Source: Candidatus Dadabacteria bacterium
GTDB taxonomy: Bacteria > Desulfobacterota_D > UBA1144 > Nemesobacterales > UBA2774
NCBI GenBank assembly: GCA_004356555.1
Contig: SMWY01000135.1
Coordinates: forward strand, 1 to 10,058
Reading direction: 5' to 3'
Length of the DNA: 10,058 nt
How positions within the stretch are numbered: position 1 is the first letter of the stretch; each line of letters starts with the position of its first letter. This document shows positions 1 to 6,630 of the stretch, piece by piece. The translations under genes were made by a program, and so were the position numbers. The notes below the pieces were generated by a model. That model was not told where the DNA came from, did no database searches, and saw only the letters and a list, made by a program, of their open reading frames with translations.

Positions 1-1
1 A

Positions 2-640
2 CTTAGCGGAGCCTGCGCGAAAGGCCCGCCACCACTTATTCCTCAACCTAGCGATAGAGAAGTTGAGGAATGCCTGACGGCTGATTTCTCATCAACTACA
101 ACATACTCATATCATGTACTTGAAGAAGGACAGACATTATATCGGGTATCTAAGATGTATAACACTACGGTTAATGATCTAATAGAAGTAAACGGAATTG
201 AGGATCATACGGATATTCCCATAGGTGCAAGGCTCAGAATTCCGGGAACTGTAGTGAGCGCTTCGGGGCTTATCTGGCCTATGCCGGGAAGAATTTCATC
301 TTATTACAGCATGGGCCAAGGAAGACTTCATGAGGGTATTGATATACCAGCGCCTAGAGGCACGCCTATTAGAGCAGCAGCAAACGGACTAATCATAGCA
401 AGCTCAGGAAATCTAAGAAGTTATTCAGGATATGGAAGGGTTATAATAATTGATCATGGAGGAGGGATACGAACTCTTTATGCTCATAACAGTAAGAATA
501 GAGTACAATCCGGCAGCTGTATCCGGTCGGGAGAGATAATCGGTGAAGTCGGAGCAACCGGAAATGCTACAGGAAATCATCTTCACTTTGAAGTTAGAAA
601 AAACGGCAGACCCATAAACCCATTAAACTATCTACCCTAA
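2..640 (+). CDS. LysM/M23 peptidoglycan peptidase, NlpD-like lipoprotein (5' partial)
   Basis: The frame is open from the left edge, so the true start lies outside the window; 212 residues are visible. The first visible residues are LSGAC followed by a Pro-rich stretch, which fits a lipobox with the lipidated Cys at codon 14-16, so only the signal peptide appears to be missing. A LysM domain follows at visible residues about 37-82 (YHVLEEGQTL...LRIPG). A Peptidase_M23 (LytM) domain fills about 90-212. The zinc and catalytic residues are all present: HEGID (H110, D114), YAH (H162) and HLHFE (H193, H195). It is therefore predicted to be a real zinc endopeptidase cleaving peptidoglycan cross-links. 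E. coli NlpD, by contrast, has a degenerate site and acts as an amidase activator. An internal ATG at 155 would cut LysM and is not the start. apt follows after 21 bp. Family assignment is firm; the exact role, division or envelope remodelling, is inferred. Confidence 0.9.
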   Translation, partial: LSGACAKGPPPLIPQPSDREVEECLTADFSSTTTYSYHVLEEGQTLYRVSKMYNTTVNDLIEVNGIEDHTDIPIGARLRIPGTVVSASGLIWPMPGRISSYYSMGQGRLHEGIDIPAPRGTPIRAAANGLIIASSGNLRSYSGYGRVIIIDHGGGIRTLYAHNSKNRVQSGSCIRSGEIIGEVGATGNATGNHLHFEVRKNGRPINPLNYLP

Positions 641-661
641 ATAGAGAAAGGAGATTACACA

Positions 662-1183
662 ATGGAGGATTTAAAGAATTACATAAGGGATATAGAAGGG
701 TTCCCTAAGAAGGGAATAATATTTCATGATATTACTCCGTTGCTTCAGAACGCCAAAGCTTTTGAGGCGGCAATAGATGAAATGGCAAAAATCCTGGATG
801 GTCACGAGATTGACTATCTAGTCGGAATAGAAGCCAGAGGATTTATATTTGCTTCTGCTCTCGCCTTAAAGCTTCGCACTGGTCTTGTAATTGTAAGAAA
901 GCCCGGGAAGCTGCCCTATGTCACGATAAACGCTTCCTATGATCTCGAATACGGCTCTGACTCACTTGAAGTACACCGTGACGCTATACATGACGGGAGT
1001 AAAGTAGTATTAATAGACGATCTTCTCGCTACCGGAGGCACCGCCGCTACAGCCGGCAAACTTGTAGAGCAGCTGGGTGGAGAGATTCTGGGATACTGTT
1101 TTTTAGTAGAACTTACTGAATTAGGAGGCGATAAAAAGTTAGAACCCCATCCTGTATGGTCGGTTTTAAAGTATTCTGTATGA
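662..1183 (+). CDS. apt: Adenine phosphoribosyltransferase
   Basis: This cytoplasmic purine-salvage enzyme converts adenine and PRPP to AMP and pyrophosphate. The 173 residues match the usual length of about 170-180. The N-terminus (YIRDIEGFPKKGIIFHDITPLL) is typical of bacterial Apt. The GIEARGFIF segment is the adenine-binding region, and VVLIDDLLATGGTA (residues 115-128) is the PRPP-binding loop of type I phosphoribosyltransferases. The start is well supported: AAAGGAG at 647-653 lies 8 nt before the ATG. The last bases overlap the next gene by an ATGA junction at 1180-1183, which implies translational coupling. Nothing in the active-site motifs is missing. Confidence 0.96.
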   Translation: MEDLKNYIRDIEGFPKKGIIFHDITPLLQNAKAFEAAIDEMAKILDGHEIDYLVGIEARGFIFASALALKLRTGLVIVRKPGKLPYVTINASYDLEYGSDSLEVHRDAIHDGSKVVLIDDLLATGGTAATAGKLVEQLGGEILGYCFLVELTELGGDKKLEPHPVWSVLKYSV

Positions 1184-2154
1184 AATCAATAGGGATCATT
1201 CTCAATCCGTCTGCAAGGATAAACAGGAAAAAGACTGCCGATATTATAGAAGAATTAAAAGATATATTCGGCGGCAGTGCTATTGTATGTCCAACAAGCG
1301 ACAGGACTGAAATACCGGGCGTGATAAAAGATTTTCACAAAAAAGGTATTAAGCTCCTGCTCATTAGCGGAGGCGACGGGACTATCTGCAACGTGCTCAC
1401 ATCATATATCGGCCTATTTGGCCAAGATCAGCTCCCAATAATCGTACCCCTTATGGGCGGAACAATTAATATGATTGGAGCTGATGTGGGACTTAGGGAA
1501 AATCAGCTCTCAGTTTGCAGAAAATTAAATGAAATAATCAATAATAAAGAGAAGATCCCGATCACAGAGAGGGGCCTATTAGAAGTAAATGATAAAAATC
1601 TCTCTCAATCCAATTACGGATTTACCTGGATTGACGGGCTTCTCTACAGATTCATGCTTGATTATTATACTAAAGGGGCCGGCGTACAAGTGGCTTCTAT
1701 GCTAGCAATAAGAACCATCCTAATGTCACTGGCAAACTCTGAAAGCGGTATATTCAAACAAATGGACTCATCGGTACGGATAGAGAATAGAGAACTCCCT
1801 AATAAAAAGCATATATTTATAATTTCATCATGCCTGAAGAGATTTGTATTTGGTTTTAATATCTTTAACGATCAGCCCAAGCCTGGAATATCATTCAACA
1901 CTATATATATGAGGGAGCCTTATCTGAAAAAATCACGGCATAAAATTCCACTTGGTTTATACAAAGGGCTTAAATCGGATGATTCCGGAGACTTTATTAA
2001 TCAAGCTGTAAAAAATTTGCGTATAGAAAGGAATAAAGGGTATATAATAGATGGAGAAATTTATGAACATGATCAAGAAACCGAAATTATCATAAATCCC
2101 GGACCGAAAGTAAATATATATTCTCCAAGAGGAGAAAAAGAACTATCAATATAG
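1180..2154 (+). CDS. Diacylglycerol kinase-family (YegS/DgkB-like) lipid kinase
   Basis: The 324-residue product belongs to the DAGK_cat/NAD-kinase-like fold. It opens with IGIILNPSA, the usual first strand. It carries the nucleotide-binding GGDGT at residues 64-68, a MGGTINMI segment at 92-99 (the place of the family's GTxND motif) and a C-terminal IIDGE at 289-293. Members phosphorylate diacylglycerol, sphingoid bases or other lipids at the inner membrane face. The substrate cannot be read from the sequence, and the GTIN variation makes DgkB activity uncertain. An ATG at 1156 in the same frame would add 8 residues, but ATG 1180 is preferred because it overlaps the apt stop as ATGA, a standard coupling arrangement, and it places the first strand right at the N-terminus. 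No strong ribosome-binding site precedes either start. Confidence 0.82.
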   Translation: MKSIGIILNPSARINRKKTADIIEELKDIFGGSAIVCPTSDRTEIPGVIKDFHKKGIKLLLISGGDGTICNVLTSYIGLFGQDQLPIIVPLMGGTINMIGADVGLRENQLSVCRKLNEIINNKEKIPITERGLLEVNDKNLSQSNYGFTWIDGLLYRFMLDYYTKGAGVQVASMLAIRTILMSLANSESGIFKQMDSSVRIENRELPNKKHIFIISSCLKRFVFGFNIFNDQPKPGISFNTIYMREPYLKKSRHKIPLGLYKGLKSDDSGDFINQAVKNLRIERNKGYIIDGEIYEHDQETEIIINPGPKVNIYSPRGEKELSI

Positions 2155-2163
2155 GAATTTCAA

Positions 2164-3258
2164 ATGGAAGAGATAAGAGTAAATCTCAAGAAGACTGAAG
2201 ATAAATCCTACAACATAGTCATCCATGAGGGAGTACTCAAGGAAATACCCTCTAAGTTAAAGGAAGCAGGACTGGGTCATAAATTTGCAATCATCACCGA
2301 TTCTACGGTTGAGTCTCTATATGGAACCGATCTATCAGAGGGGTTTACAAAAAATGATTTAGAAAATAAGATCATCTCTTTTCCCCCCGGCGAGCAGAAT
2401 AAAAACAGAGACACCAAAGCCTGGATCGAAGATCAGATGCTTGAAAATAAATTTGCTAGAGACTCTGTCGTAATTGCGCTTGGCGGAGGAGTCGTAGGAG
2501 ATATAGCAGGATACGTTGCTGCGAGTTATACACGCGGTCTACCATACGTCCAGATTCCAACAACATTAGTTGCATGCGTCGACAGCTCAATCGGCGGAAA
2601 GACCGCTGTTGACACCGCACATGGAAAGAATTTGATAGGCGCTTTTCATCAGCCATGGGCTGTTTATATTGATGTTAATACTCTTTTGACCTTAAATGAT
2701 AAAGAAATACGAGAGGGTTTAGCTGAGACAATAAAATACGGAGTTATAAGTGACGATGAACTATTCTCCTTTCTTGAGGGAAACATGCACCTCATTTTTT
2801 CATATGACAAAAAAGCGCTTACTCATATTATTAAAAGAGGATGCCAGATAAAAGCTGAAGTTGTAGAAAAAGACGAAAAAGAGTCAAACCTAAGAAAAAT
2901 ATTAAATTTCGGTCACACAATCGGTCACGCTGTTGAGAACCTCTCAGAGTATAAGATTTCTCATGGTGCAGCAATCTCTATAGGAATGGTGGCCGAGGGG
3001 AAACTGGCTGTGGAGATGGGGCTGTGGAATGAAGAGGAGTTAAACAAGTTGATTAAACTTTTTAATAAAGCTTCACTACCTACTCAAATACCTGAATATA
3101 TGGATGCCAATGACATTATAGATACGATGAAACTAGATAAAAAATCGAGAAGTGGTCAGATTGAGATGGTGCTACCAAAGAGAATTGGTGAAATGGCCTT
3201 AATTGATAAGAGTTATGGAATAAAAATTGAAGAATCACTTATAGAAAAAATGATTTAA
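2164..3258 (+). CDS. aroB: 3-dehydroquinate synthase
   Basis: This is the second enzyme of the shikimate pathway: a cytoplasmic, NAD- and divalent-metal-dependent cyclase turning DAHP into 3-dehydroquinate. The 364 residues fit the family. The NAD-binding GGGVVGD lies at residues 107-113, followed by IPTTLVACVDSSIGGKTAVD. The metal ligands can be placed at E188 (in LAETIKYG), H251 (in FGHTIGHA) and H267 (in SHGAAISIGM). It begins 9 bp after the lipid-kinase stop with only a weak AGGA-like ribosome-binding site at 2153-2156, so it probably depends on readthrough from upstream. Nothing is truncated. Confidence 0.97.
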   Translation: MEEIRVNLKKTEDKSYNIVIHEGVLKEIPSKLKEAGLGHKFAIITDSTVESLYGTDLSEGFTKNDLENKIISFPPGEQNKNRDTKAWIEDQMLENKFARDSVVIALGGGVVGDIAGYVAASYTRGLPYVQIPTTLVACVDSSIGGKTAVDTAHGKNLIGAFHQPWAVYIDVNTLLTLNDKEIREGLAETIKYGVISDDELFSFLEGNMHLIFSYDKKALTHIIKRGCQIKAEVVEKDEKESNLRKILNFGHTIGHAVENLSEYKISHGAAISIGMVAEGKLAVEMGLWNEEELNKLIKLFNKASLPTQIPEYMDANDIIDTMKLDKKSRSGQIEMVLPKRIGEMALIDKSYGIKIEESLIEKMI

Positions 3259-3288
3259 CCAAACTTTTGATTTTTACCTGCAAGAACA

Positions 3289-3906
3289 ATGAACAAAACA
3301 ACCTCGGGCAATTCATTGCTTGATATTTCAGATTATTATATACCGCTGGATTTATCGGTAGTATTTGGAAACAAGAATAATTTTGTGCTAGAAATAGGTT
3401 TTGGTGACGGGGATTTCTTAATTGAAATGGCACAAAGGTATCCGGAGAAGAATTTTCTGGGTATCGAAATTAAAACGAAGAGATTTAAAATAGCTGTTAA
3501 GAAAGCAAAAAATGAAAAGAATGGAAATATAAAATTTCTTCATATGAACGCAAATATAGCAGCAGAAGAGATTTTTACTAAAAATACTTTTTCCCAGGTT
3601 TATATTAATTTCCCTGACCCCTGGCCGAAAGACAGACATCATAAACATAGAATTGTAAATACGGAATTTTTACAAAAACTCTCTAAAATAATGAAAGCAG
3701 ATGCAATTTTAGAAATCGCCAGTGATCATAAAGACTATGTCATTCATTCGCTTGATGTATTTAATGAGATCACCTTTTTTAAATCCAAATATCCATCCCC
3801 CGAATATTTACATAATGTTCCTAATCGACTTCATACAAAATATGAAAAAGAATTTAGAAAAGAGGGAAGAGAAATATTCTATTTAATGTTTACAAATAAT
3901 AAATGA
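3289..3906 (+). CDS. trmB: tRNA (guanine-N7-)-methyltransferase
   Basis: TrmB methylates G46 in the variable loop of tRNAs to m7G, using S-adenosylmethionine. The 205-residue product has the SAM-binding motif LEIGFGDGDF at about 34-43, an acidic end of the next strand (FLGIEI), and the diagnostic TrmB signature INFPDPWPKDRHHKHR at about 106-121. It is somewhat shorter than E. coli TrmB (239 residues), mainly at the N-terminus, which is common in other phyla. The chosen ATG has no clear ribosome-binding site, and there is no better start between it and the aroB stop at 3258. It ends the plus-strand run that starts at the left edge. A 113-bp gap follows with no strong terminator. Confidence 0.94.
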   Translation: MNKTTSGNSLLDISDYYIPLDLSVVFGNKNNFVLEIGFGDGDFLIEMAQRYPEKNFLGIEIKTKRFKIAVKKAKNEKNGNIKFLHMNANIAAEEIFTKNTFSQVYINFPDPWPKDRHHKHRIVNTEFLQKLSKIMKADAILEIASDHKDYVIHSLDVFNEITFFKSKYPSPEYLHNVPNRLHTKYEKEFRKEGREIFYLMFTNNK

Positions 3907-4007
3907 TTCAAGATAATATCGGGACATCCTTTTATTCAATTTTCTCAGGTAAAATAAAAGATCTAGTGGTTTAGAGAGTTTTAAATCGCATTAGGACTAT
4001 AAAGCAT

Positions 4008-4013
4008 AAGGAG
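4008..4013 (+). promoter_or_regulatory. Ribosome-binding site of the 4020 small ORF
   Basis: AAGGAG lies 6 nt upstream of ATG 4020. It is the main reason to treat this unrecognised 93-codon frame as a real gene. Confidence 0.75.
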
Positions 4014-4019
4014 AACAAA

Positions 4020-4301
4020 ATGAGAACAACAATATTAGCAATCACAATTTTACTTATAGGTTTAAATATGACTAGCTGCTCTGGCGGCGGGAGCGGTCCC
4101 GGATATTTGTTTCAGCTAATATTCATTGTAGCTCCTTTGATCGGCCTGGGCCTATTGCTCTTAAAGAAAACTGAGAGCGCTAATGATTCTCTATACATTC
4201 TAGAAGGGCAAATTAAAAGGCTCTCATCAAAAATAGACAGTATTGAGGAAAAGCTAGCAGATAGTACCCCTAAGACTACAAAGAGAACAACTAAAAAATA
4301 A
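4020..4301 (+). CDS. Small lipoprotein/membrane protein with coiled coil, function unknown
   Basis: I do not recognise a family. The 93-residue product starts with a hydrophobic leader (residues 3-16) ending in NMTSC, which fits a lipobox with Cys20 as the lipidated residue. A Gly/Ser-rich spacer follows (SGGGSGPG), then a second hydrophobic stretch at about 30-48 long enough to cross the membrane. A heptad-like helix follows at about 55-80 (ILEGQIKRLSSKIDSIEEKL), and the tail is rich in Lys and Thr. The start is well supported: AAGGAG at 4008-4013 is 6 nt before the ATG. A lipidated N-terminus followed at once by a transmembrane helix is unusual; the alternative is a two-helix membrane protein with no lipid. 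It stands alone, convergent with the Nudix gene 21 bp away. Expression looks likely because of the strong ribosome-binding site. Confidence 0.75.
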   Translation: MRTTILAITILLIGLNMTSCSGGGSGPGYLFQLIFIVAPLIGLGLLLLKKTESANDSLYILEGQIKRLSSKIDSIEEKLADSTPKTTKRTTKK

Positions 4302-4322
4302 TCGATTATGAAGAGCAGGCAT

Positions 4323-4877
4323 TTAATTTTTAGCTTGTGCCTCTTTGTACAAGTAATACCAGTAAAAAGCTGCTACAACTAAAGAGTGAGTAATTTTACC
4401 TTCTGCTACTAATTCTGGTATTTCCCTAATTGGTTTAATGTATGTAATTATATCCTCTGTTGTATCAAATTTAGTCTCCCCAACCTTTTTACAGTTAGTA
4501 GTCAAAAATGTATAGCATTTATTATTTTGCATTGCCGGGTTGGGGAAAACTTCACCTATTGAAACCCAATTGTTACCAGCGTAACCTGTCTCCTCAAGAA
4601 GCTCTCTCTTAGCAGTTTGAAGAGGCTCCTCACCAGGATCAACCATCCCCCCCGGGATCTCAACCGTAACAGACTGTATGCCGTGTCTGTATTGCTCAAT
4701 TAGAATTACTTCGTCATGTTCGGTTATCGCAACAACATTTATCCAGTCAGGGGCCTCAACAACAAAGAAATCATGCTCATTTCCGGTAATCGGAGAGACA
4801 CTAGTGTCTTTTCTTACAGAGAAGATTTTGTTGGACTCTAACTGTTTTGAACTTACAACGTTCCATTTCTTTATCAT
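4323..4877 (-). CDS. Nudix hydrolase (ADP-ribose pyrophosphatase-like)
   Basis: The 184-residue product contains a perfect Nudix box at residues 77-99: G-x5-E-x7-REL-x-EE-x-GY. It begins in GGMVDPGEE and ends in RELLEETGY. This loop-helix-loop binds Mg2+ and positions a nucleoside-diphosphate-linked substrate for hydrolysis. The VEIPGG just before the box is common in ADP-sugar pyrophosphatases. FPNPAMQNNKCYTFL (about 111-125) suggests a related subgroup with unproven substrate. The start ATG is preceded by GAGGAG (minus strand, plus coordinates 4882-4887) at 4 nt. It lies 34 bp downstream of the crotonase gene on the same strand, so the two are probably co-transcribed, although no functional link is obvious. 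It is most likely cytoplasmic. Confidence 0.92.
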   Translation of the reverse strand: MIKKWNVVSSKQLESNKIFSVRKDTSVSPITGNEHDFFVVEAPDWINVVAITEHDEVILIEQYRHGIQSVTVEIPGGMVDPGEEPLQTAKRELLEETGYAGNNWVSIGEVFPNPAMQNNKCYTFLTTNCKKVGETKFDTTEDIITYIKPIREIPELVAEGKITHSLVVAAFYWYYLYKEAQAKN

Positions 4878-4911
4878 AAGACTCCTCAGTTAATTAAGTC
4901 TAAAAGATGGA

Positions 4912-5664
4912 TTACCCGCGGATTTCAATCTTTTTTAGGTTTTCCCGCATACTTTCCGAGTACCAGATATCTACGAACTCCGAAATTGAATCATTTTCTT
5001 CTCGATCAATTTTTTTAAGAGTTTCAAGTTTAAGAAGTTTTTTTATACTTTTAAATGCAGATAAATGCTTTCCAGCAAAACCCTGTGCAGTTTCTGTAAC
5101 CACAGAGATAAAATCATCCTCATTTACCGTCTTATCAACCAAACCCAAAGAAAGTGCTTCATCAGCAGAGAACATCTTTCCTGAATAGATAATATGTTCA
5201 GATTTTTTGGATCCCACAGTATATCTTAGCGTCTCTATAACGCTAGAAAATAACGTTGAACCAAATGTCATCTCATTTAATGAAATCTTAGCCTTTCCAC
5301 TAACCATAATCCTATAATCACAAGCTAAAGCAAGTACGCATCCACCGGCAATAGTGTGACCATTTAATGCAGCTATTATGGGCTTAGGAAACATAAATAT
5401 TTTCTTTATAAGTTCTGAGTACCTAAGCACATAACGCTCAAATGAATCTTTTGGATAAGACATAAACCCCGGAACATCAAAACCAAAGGAAAAGAAACTA
5501 CCCCCCCCTGTCAAAACAACAGAATTTATATCGCCATTGTTCTCAGCATCATCAAAAGCTTCCCTGAGCTCGTCAATCAGCGGTTCATTTAAAGCATTTA
5601 CTTTTGGTCTATTGAGAGTAATTGTCGCTATTCTTTCATCAATCTTCACATCTATAAGGCTCAT
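4912..5664 (-). CDS. Crotonase-family enoyl-CoA isomerase (ECI1-like)
   Basis: This 250-residue protein has the crotonase fold: the first oxyanion-hole strand at about 57-64 (SFFSFGFD) and NGHTIAGGCVLALACD at about 101-116. The residue that is the first catalytic Glu of classical hydratases (E144 in rat mitochondrial hydratase, in GGGCELA) is Val110 here. The second Glu (E164) is kept as E131 in SLNEMTFG. AGGC-x2-AL-x-CDYRI plus LNE is the pattern I recall for mitochondrial ECI1, a delta3,delta2-enoyl-CoA isomerase that uses one Glu. Isomerase activity for unsaturated fatty-acid oxidation is therefore more likely than hydration. The start is set at ATG 5664, with GGGGGTG (5671-5677) 6 nt upstream. 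A TTG at 5700 would add 12 unsupported residues. It heads a minus-strand pair with the Nudix gene. Confidence 0.88.
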   Translation of the reverse strand: MSLIDVKIDERIATITLNRPKVNALNEPLIDELREAFDDAENNGDINSVVLTGGGSFFSFGFDVPGFMSYPKDSFERYVLRYSELIKKIFMFPKPIIAALNGHTIAGGCVLALACDYRIMVSGKAKISLNEMTFGSTLFSSVIETLRYTVGSKKSEHIIYSGKMFSADEALSLGLVDKTVNEDDFISVVTETAQGFAGKHLSAFKSIKKLLKLETLKKIDREENDSISEFVDIWYSESMRENLKKIEIRG

Positions 5665-5670
5665 ATTGAA

Positions 5671-5677
5671 CACCCCC
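5671..5677 (-). promoter_or_regulatory. Ribosome-binding site deciding the crotonase start
   Basis: On the minus strand this reads GGGGGTG, one base from GGAGGTG, ending 6 nt before ATG 5664. It favours the 250-residue product over an extension to the upstream TTG at 5700. Confidence 0.65.
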
Positions 5678-5703
5678 AGTTCATTTTTTAACACCGGCAA
5701 ATC

Positions 5704-5732
5704 ATTATCACATCTAGTCTATAATTCTGCAA
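5704..5732 (-). promoter_or_regulatory. Candidate sigma70 promoter for the crotonase-Nudix pair
   Basis: On the minus strand TTGCAG (5732-5727) is followed after exactly 17 nt by GATAAT (5709-5704). A TG sits in the extended -10 position (5712-5711). Transcription would start near 5697, giving a leader of about 33 nt before ATG 5664. The -35 element is weak (3 of 6), so this is a sequence-based suggestion. Confidence 0.4.
5720..5725 (+). promoter_or_regulatory. Candidate -10 element for the cytochrome c operon
   Basis: An exact TATAAT on the plus strand lies about 84 bp before the cytochrome start. No good -35 is found at 16-18 nt spacing (5697-5702 reads GCAAAT). It overlaps the spacer of the minus-strand candidate promoter, so the two could compete. 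Weak support only. Confidence 0.22.
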
Positions 5733-5796
5733 GAATATGTACTATACAAAAAAGATTATACAGTTAAAATATGATGCACTAAATTACCACATAATT

Positions 5797-5801
5797 GGAG
5801 G
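5797..5801 (+). promoter_or_regulatory. Ribosome-binding site deciding the cytochrome c start
   Basis: GGAGG lies 7 nt before ATG 5809. It picks this ATG over the in-frame ATG at 5737, which would put 24 polar residues ahead of an otherwise normal signal peptide. Confidence 0.8.
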
Positions 5802-5808
5802 CCTAGAA

Positions 5809-6195
5809 ATGAAAAAACTCCTAACAATAATGCTGTTTTCTATCTCGTTAATAGCTGTTTTGGCTTCAATAAGTTCAGCTGAAGATAAAGGAGATGCAGC
5901 AAAAGGAAAAGAAACATTCAACAATACTTGTGTTGCTTGTCATGGTGCTGAAGGTAAAGGAGACGGTGTAGCAGCGGCAGCGCTTGACCCTAAGCCAAGA
6001 GACCTAAGCAACGGAGAATATGTTTCTACACTTAGCAATGAGCACTTATATAAAGTTATAAATGAAGGCGGAGCATCCGTAGGCTTATCCCCTCTAATGG
6101 CTTCTTGGGGCGGAGTGCTTTCTGAACAGGATATATGGAATGTCATAGCTTATATAAGACAGGACGTATGTAAATGTCAGTATGATGCTAATTAG
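5809..6195 (+). CDS. Exported monohaem cytochrome c (class I)
   Basis: The 128-residue precursor has a Sec signal peptide: MKK, a hydrophobic core at about 4-20, and SSA-ED with likely cleavage after Ala24. The mature part is a small class I cytochrome c. The haem-binding CVACH is at 41-45, followed by GAEGKGDG. Met97 in SPLMASWGG is the likely sixth haem ligand, and a C-terminal helix (SEQDIWNVIAYIRQ) packs on the haem. The layout resembles the Cytochrome_CBB3/c6-like families that carry electrons in the periplasm. The tail adds an unusual C-x-C pair (Cys121, Cys123) beyond the usual end of the fold. No oxidase or reductase subunit is in the window, so its partners are unknown. A small lipoprotein gene follows after 26 bp and is probably in the same transcript. 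Confidence 0.92.
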   Translation: MKKLLTIMLFSISLIAVLASISSAEDKGDAAKGKETFNNTCVACHGAEGKGDGVAAAALDPKPRDLSNGEYVSTLSNEHLYKVINEGGASVGLSPLMASWGGVLSEQDIWNVIAYIRQDVCKCQYDAN

Positions 6196-6221
6196 AAAGT
6201 TTTGGGAAGGCGGAGAAATCA

Positions 6222-6422
6222 ATGAGAAAAATAGCATATAGCTACCTTAGAACACTTGGATTATTGATCATTTTAGTTGCAGTATTCTCAACAACAGGGT
6301 GCTCATGGCTAAGCCCGGGTTCTATAGAAGATCCTGGAGAGGCTGTAGGAGCACCAACAATGCCGGAGAATATAAGAGAAGGCTACGAAGAAGGCGCACA
6401 GTACCCTGAAGAAAGTTTTTAG
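6222..6422 (+). CDS. 66-residue lipoprotein of unknown function
   Basis: I do not recognise a family. The product has a charged start (MRKIAYSYLR), a hydrophobic core at about 12-23, and a clear lipobox STTGC with Cys27 as the lipidated residue. That leaves a mature chain of only 40 residues, acidic and Pro/Gly-rich (SPGSIEDPGEAVGAPTMP...), with no further hydrophobic segment. GGAG at 6212-6215 sits 6 nt before the ATG. The gene lies 26 bp after the cytochrome c stop on the same strand, which suggests the two products act at the same envelope site, for example as an anchor or assembly partner. That role is inference from position alone. It ends the operon ahead of an AT-rich hairpin. Confidence 0.75.
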   Translation: MRKIAYSYLRTLGLLIILVAVFSTTGCSWLSPGSIEDPGEAVGAPTMPENIREGYEEGAQYPEESF

Positions 6423-6426
6423 ATAG

Positions 6427-6455
6427 TTAGAATATTACCCCTAAACCTCTATAAT
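6427..6455 (+). promoter_or_regulatory. Candidate promoter upstream of tRNA-Ser
   Basis: TTAGAA (6427-6432) and an exact TATAAT (6450-6455) are separated by 17 nt, just after the lipoprotein stop. It would start RNA near 6462, about 77 nt before the tRNA. The -35 is poor, and the hairpin at 6482-6509 lies between this element and the tRNA, so readthrough would be needed. Confidence 0.28.
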
Positions 6456-6481
6456 TACGTGAAAATTTATCTTACTCCTCT

Positions 6482-6509
6482 TTTTAACATTTTCATGTAA
6501 ATGTTAAAA
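6482..6509 (+). terminator. AT-rich stem-loop, possible terminator of the cytochrome operon
   Basis: TTTTAACATTT (6482-6492) and AAATGTTAAAA (6499-6509) form an 11-bp perfect stem with a 6-nt loop. TTTTGTCTTATTTT follows. The position between the lipoprotein gene and the tRNA fits a terminator, but the stem has a single G-C pair and is therefore weak. Confidence 0.4.
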
Positions 6510-6538
6510 GTTTTGTCTTATTTTCATGCGGATTAATA

Positions 6539-6630
6539 GGAGAGGTGACCGAGCGGCCGAAGGTGCTCGCCTGGAAAGCGTGTAGGGGGTTCACGCTCCC
6601 TCGAGGGTTCGAATCCCTCCCTCTCCGCCA
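6539..6630 (+). tRNA. tRNA-Ser(GGA)
   Basis: This is a 92-nt class II tRNA with encoded CCA. The acceptor stem GGAGAGG (6539-6545) pairs fully with CCTCTCC (6620-6626), followed by the discriminator G and CCA (6628-6630). The anticodon loop CTGGAAA (6571-6577) carries GGA at 6573-6575, reading UCC and UCU serine codons. The long variable arm pairs GGGGG with CTCCC (one G-T), as expected for serine. The T arm is GAGGG-TTCGAAT-CCCTC (6603-6619). The anticodon stem CTCGC/GCGTG contains one T-T mismatch (6567 with 6581). The SRP RNA gene follows 89 bp downstream. Confidence 0.97.

Noticed and set aside
41..68. Perfect 7-bp inverted repeat CCTCAAC/GTTGAGG
   Set aside because: It lies inside the coding region of the NlpD-like lipoprotein, in the linker before LysM, with no U-tract. 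It is probably chance.
3929..3960. Hairpin CTTTTATT/AATAAAAG downstream of trmB
   Set aside because: The stem is 8 bp with one G-C pair, the loop is 16 nt and no U-tract follows. It is too weak to call a terminator.
5737..5808. N-terminal extension of cytochrome c from ATG 5737
   Set aside because: It would place 24 polar residues before a normal signal peptide. GGAGG at 5797-5801 supports ATG 5809.
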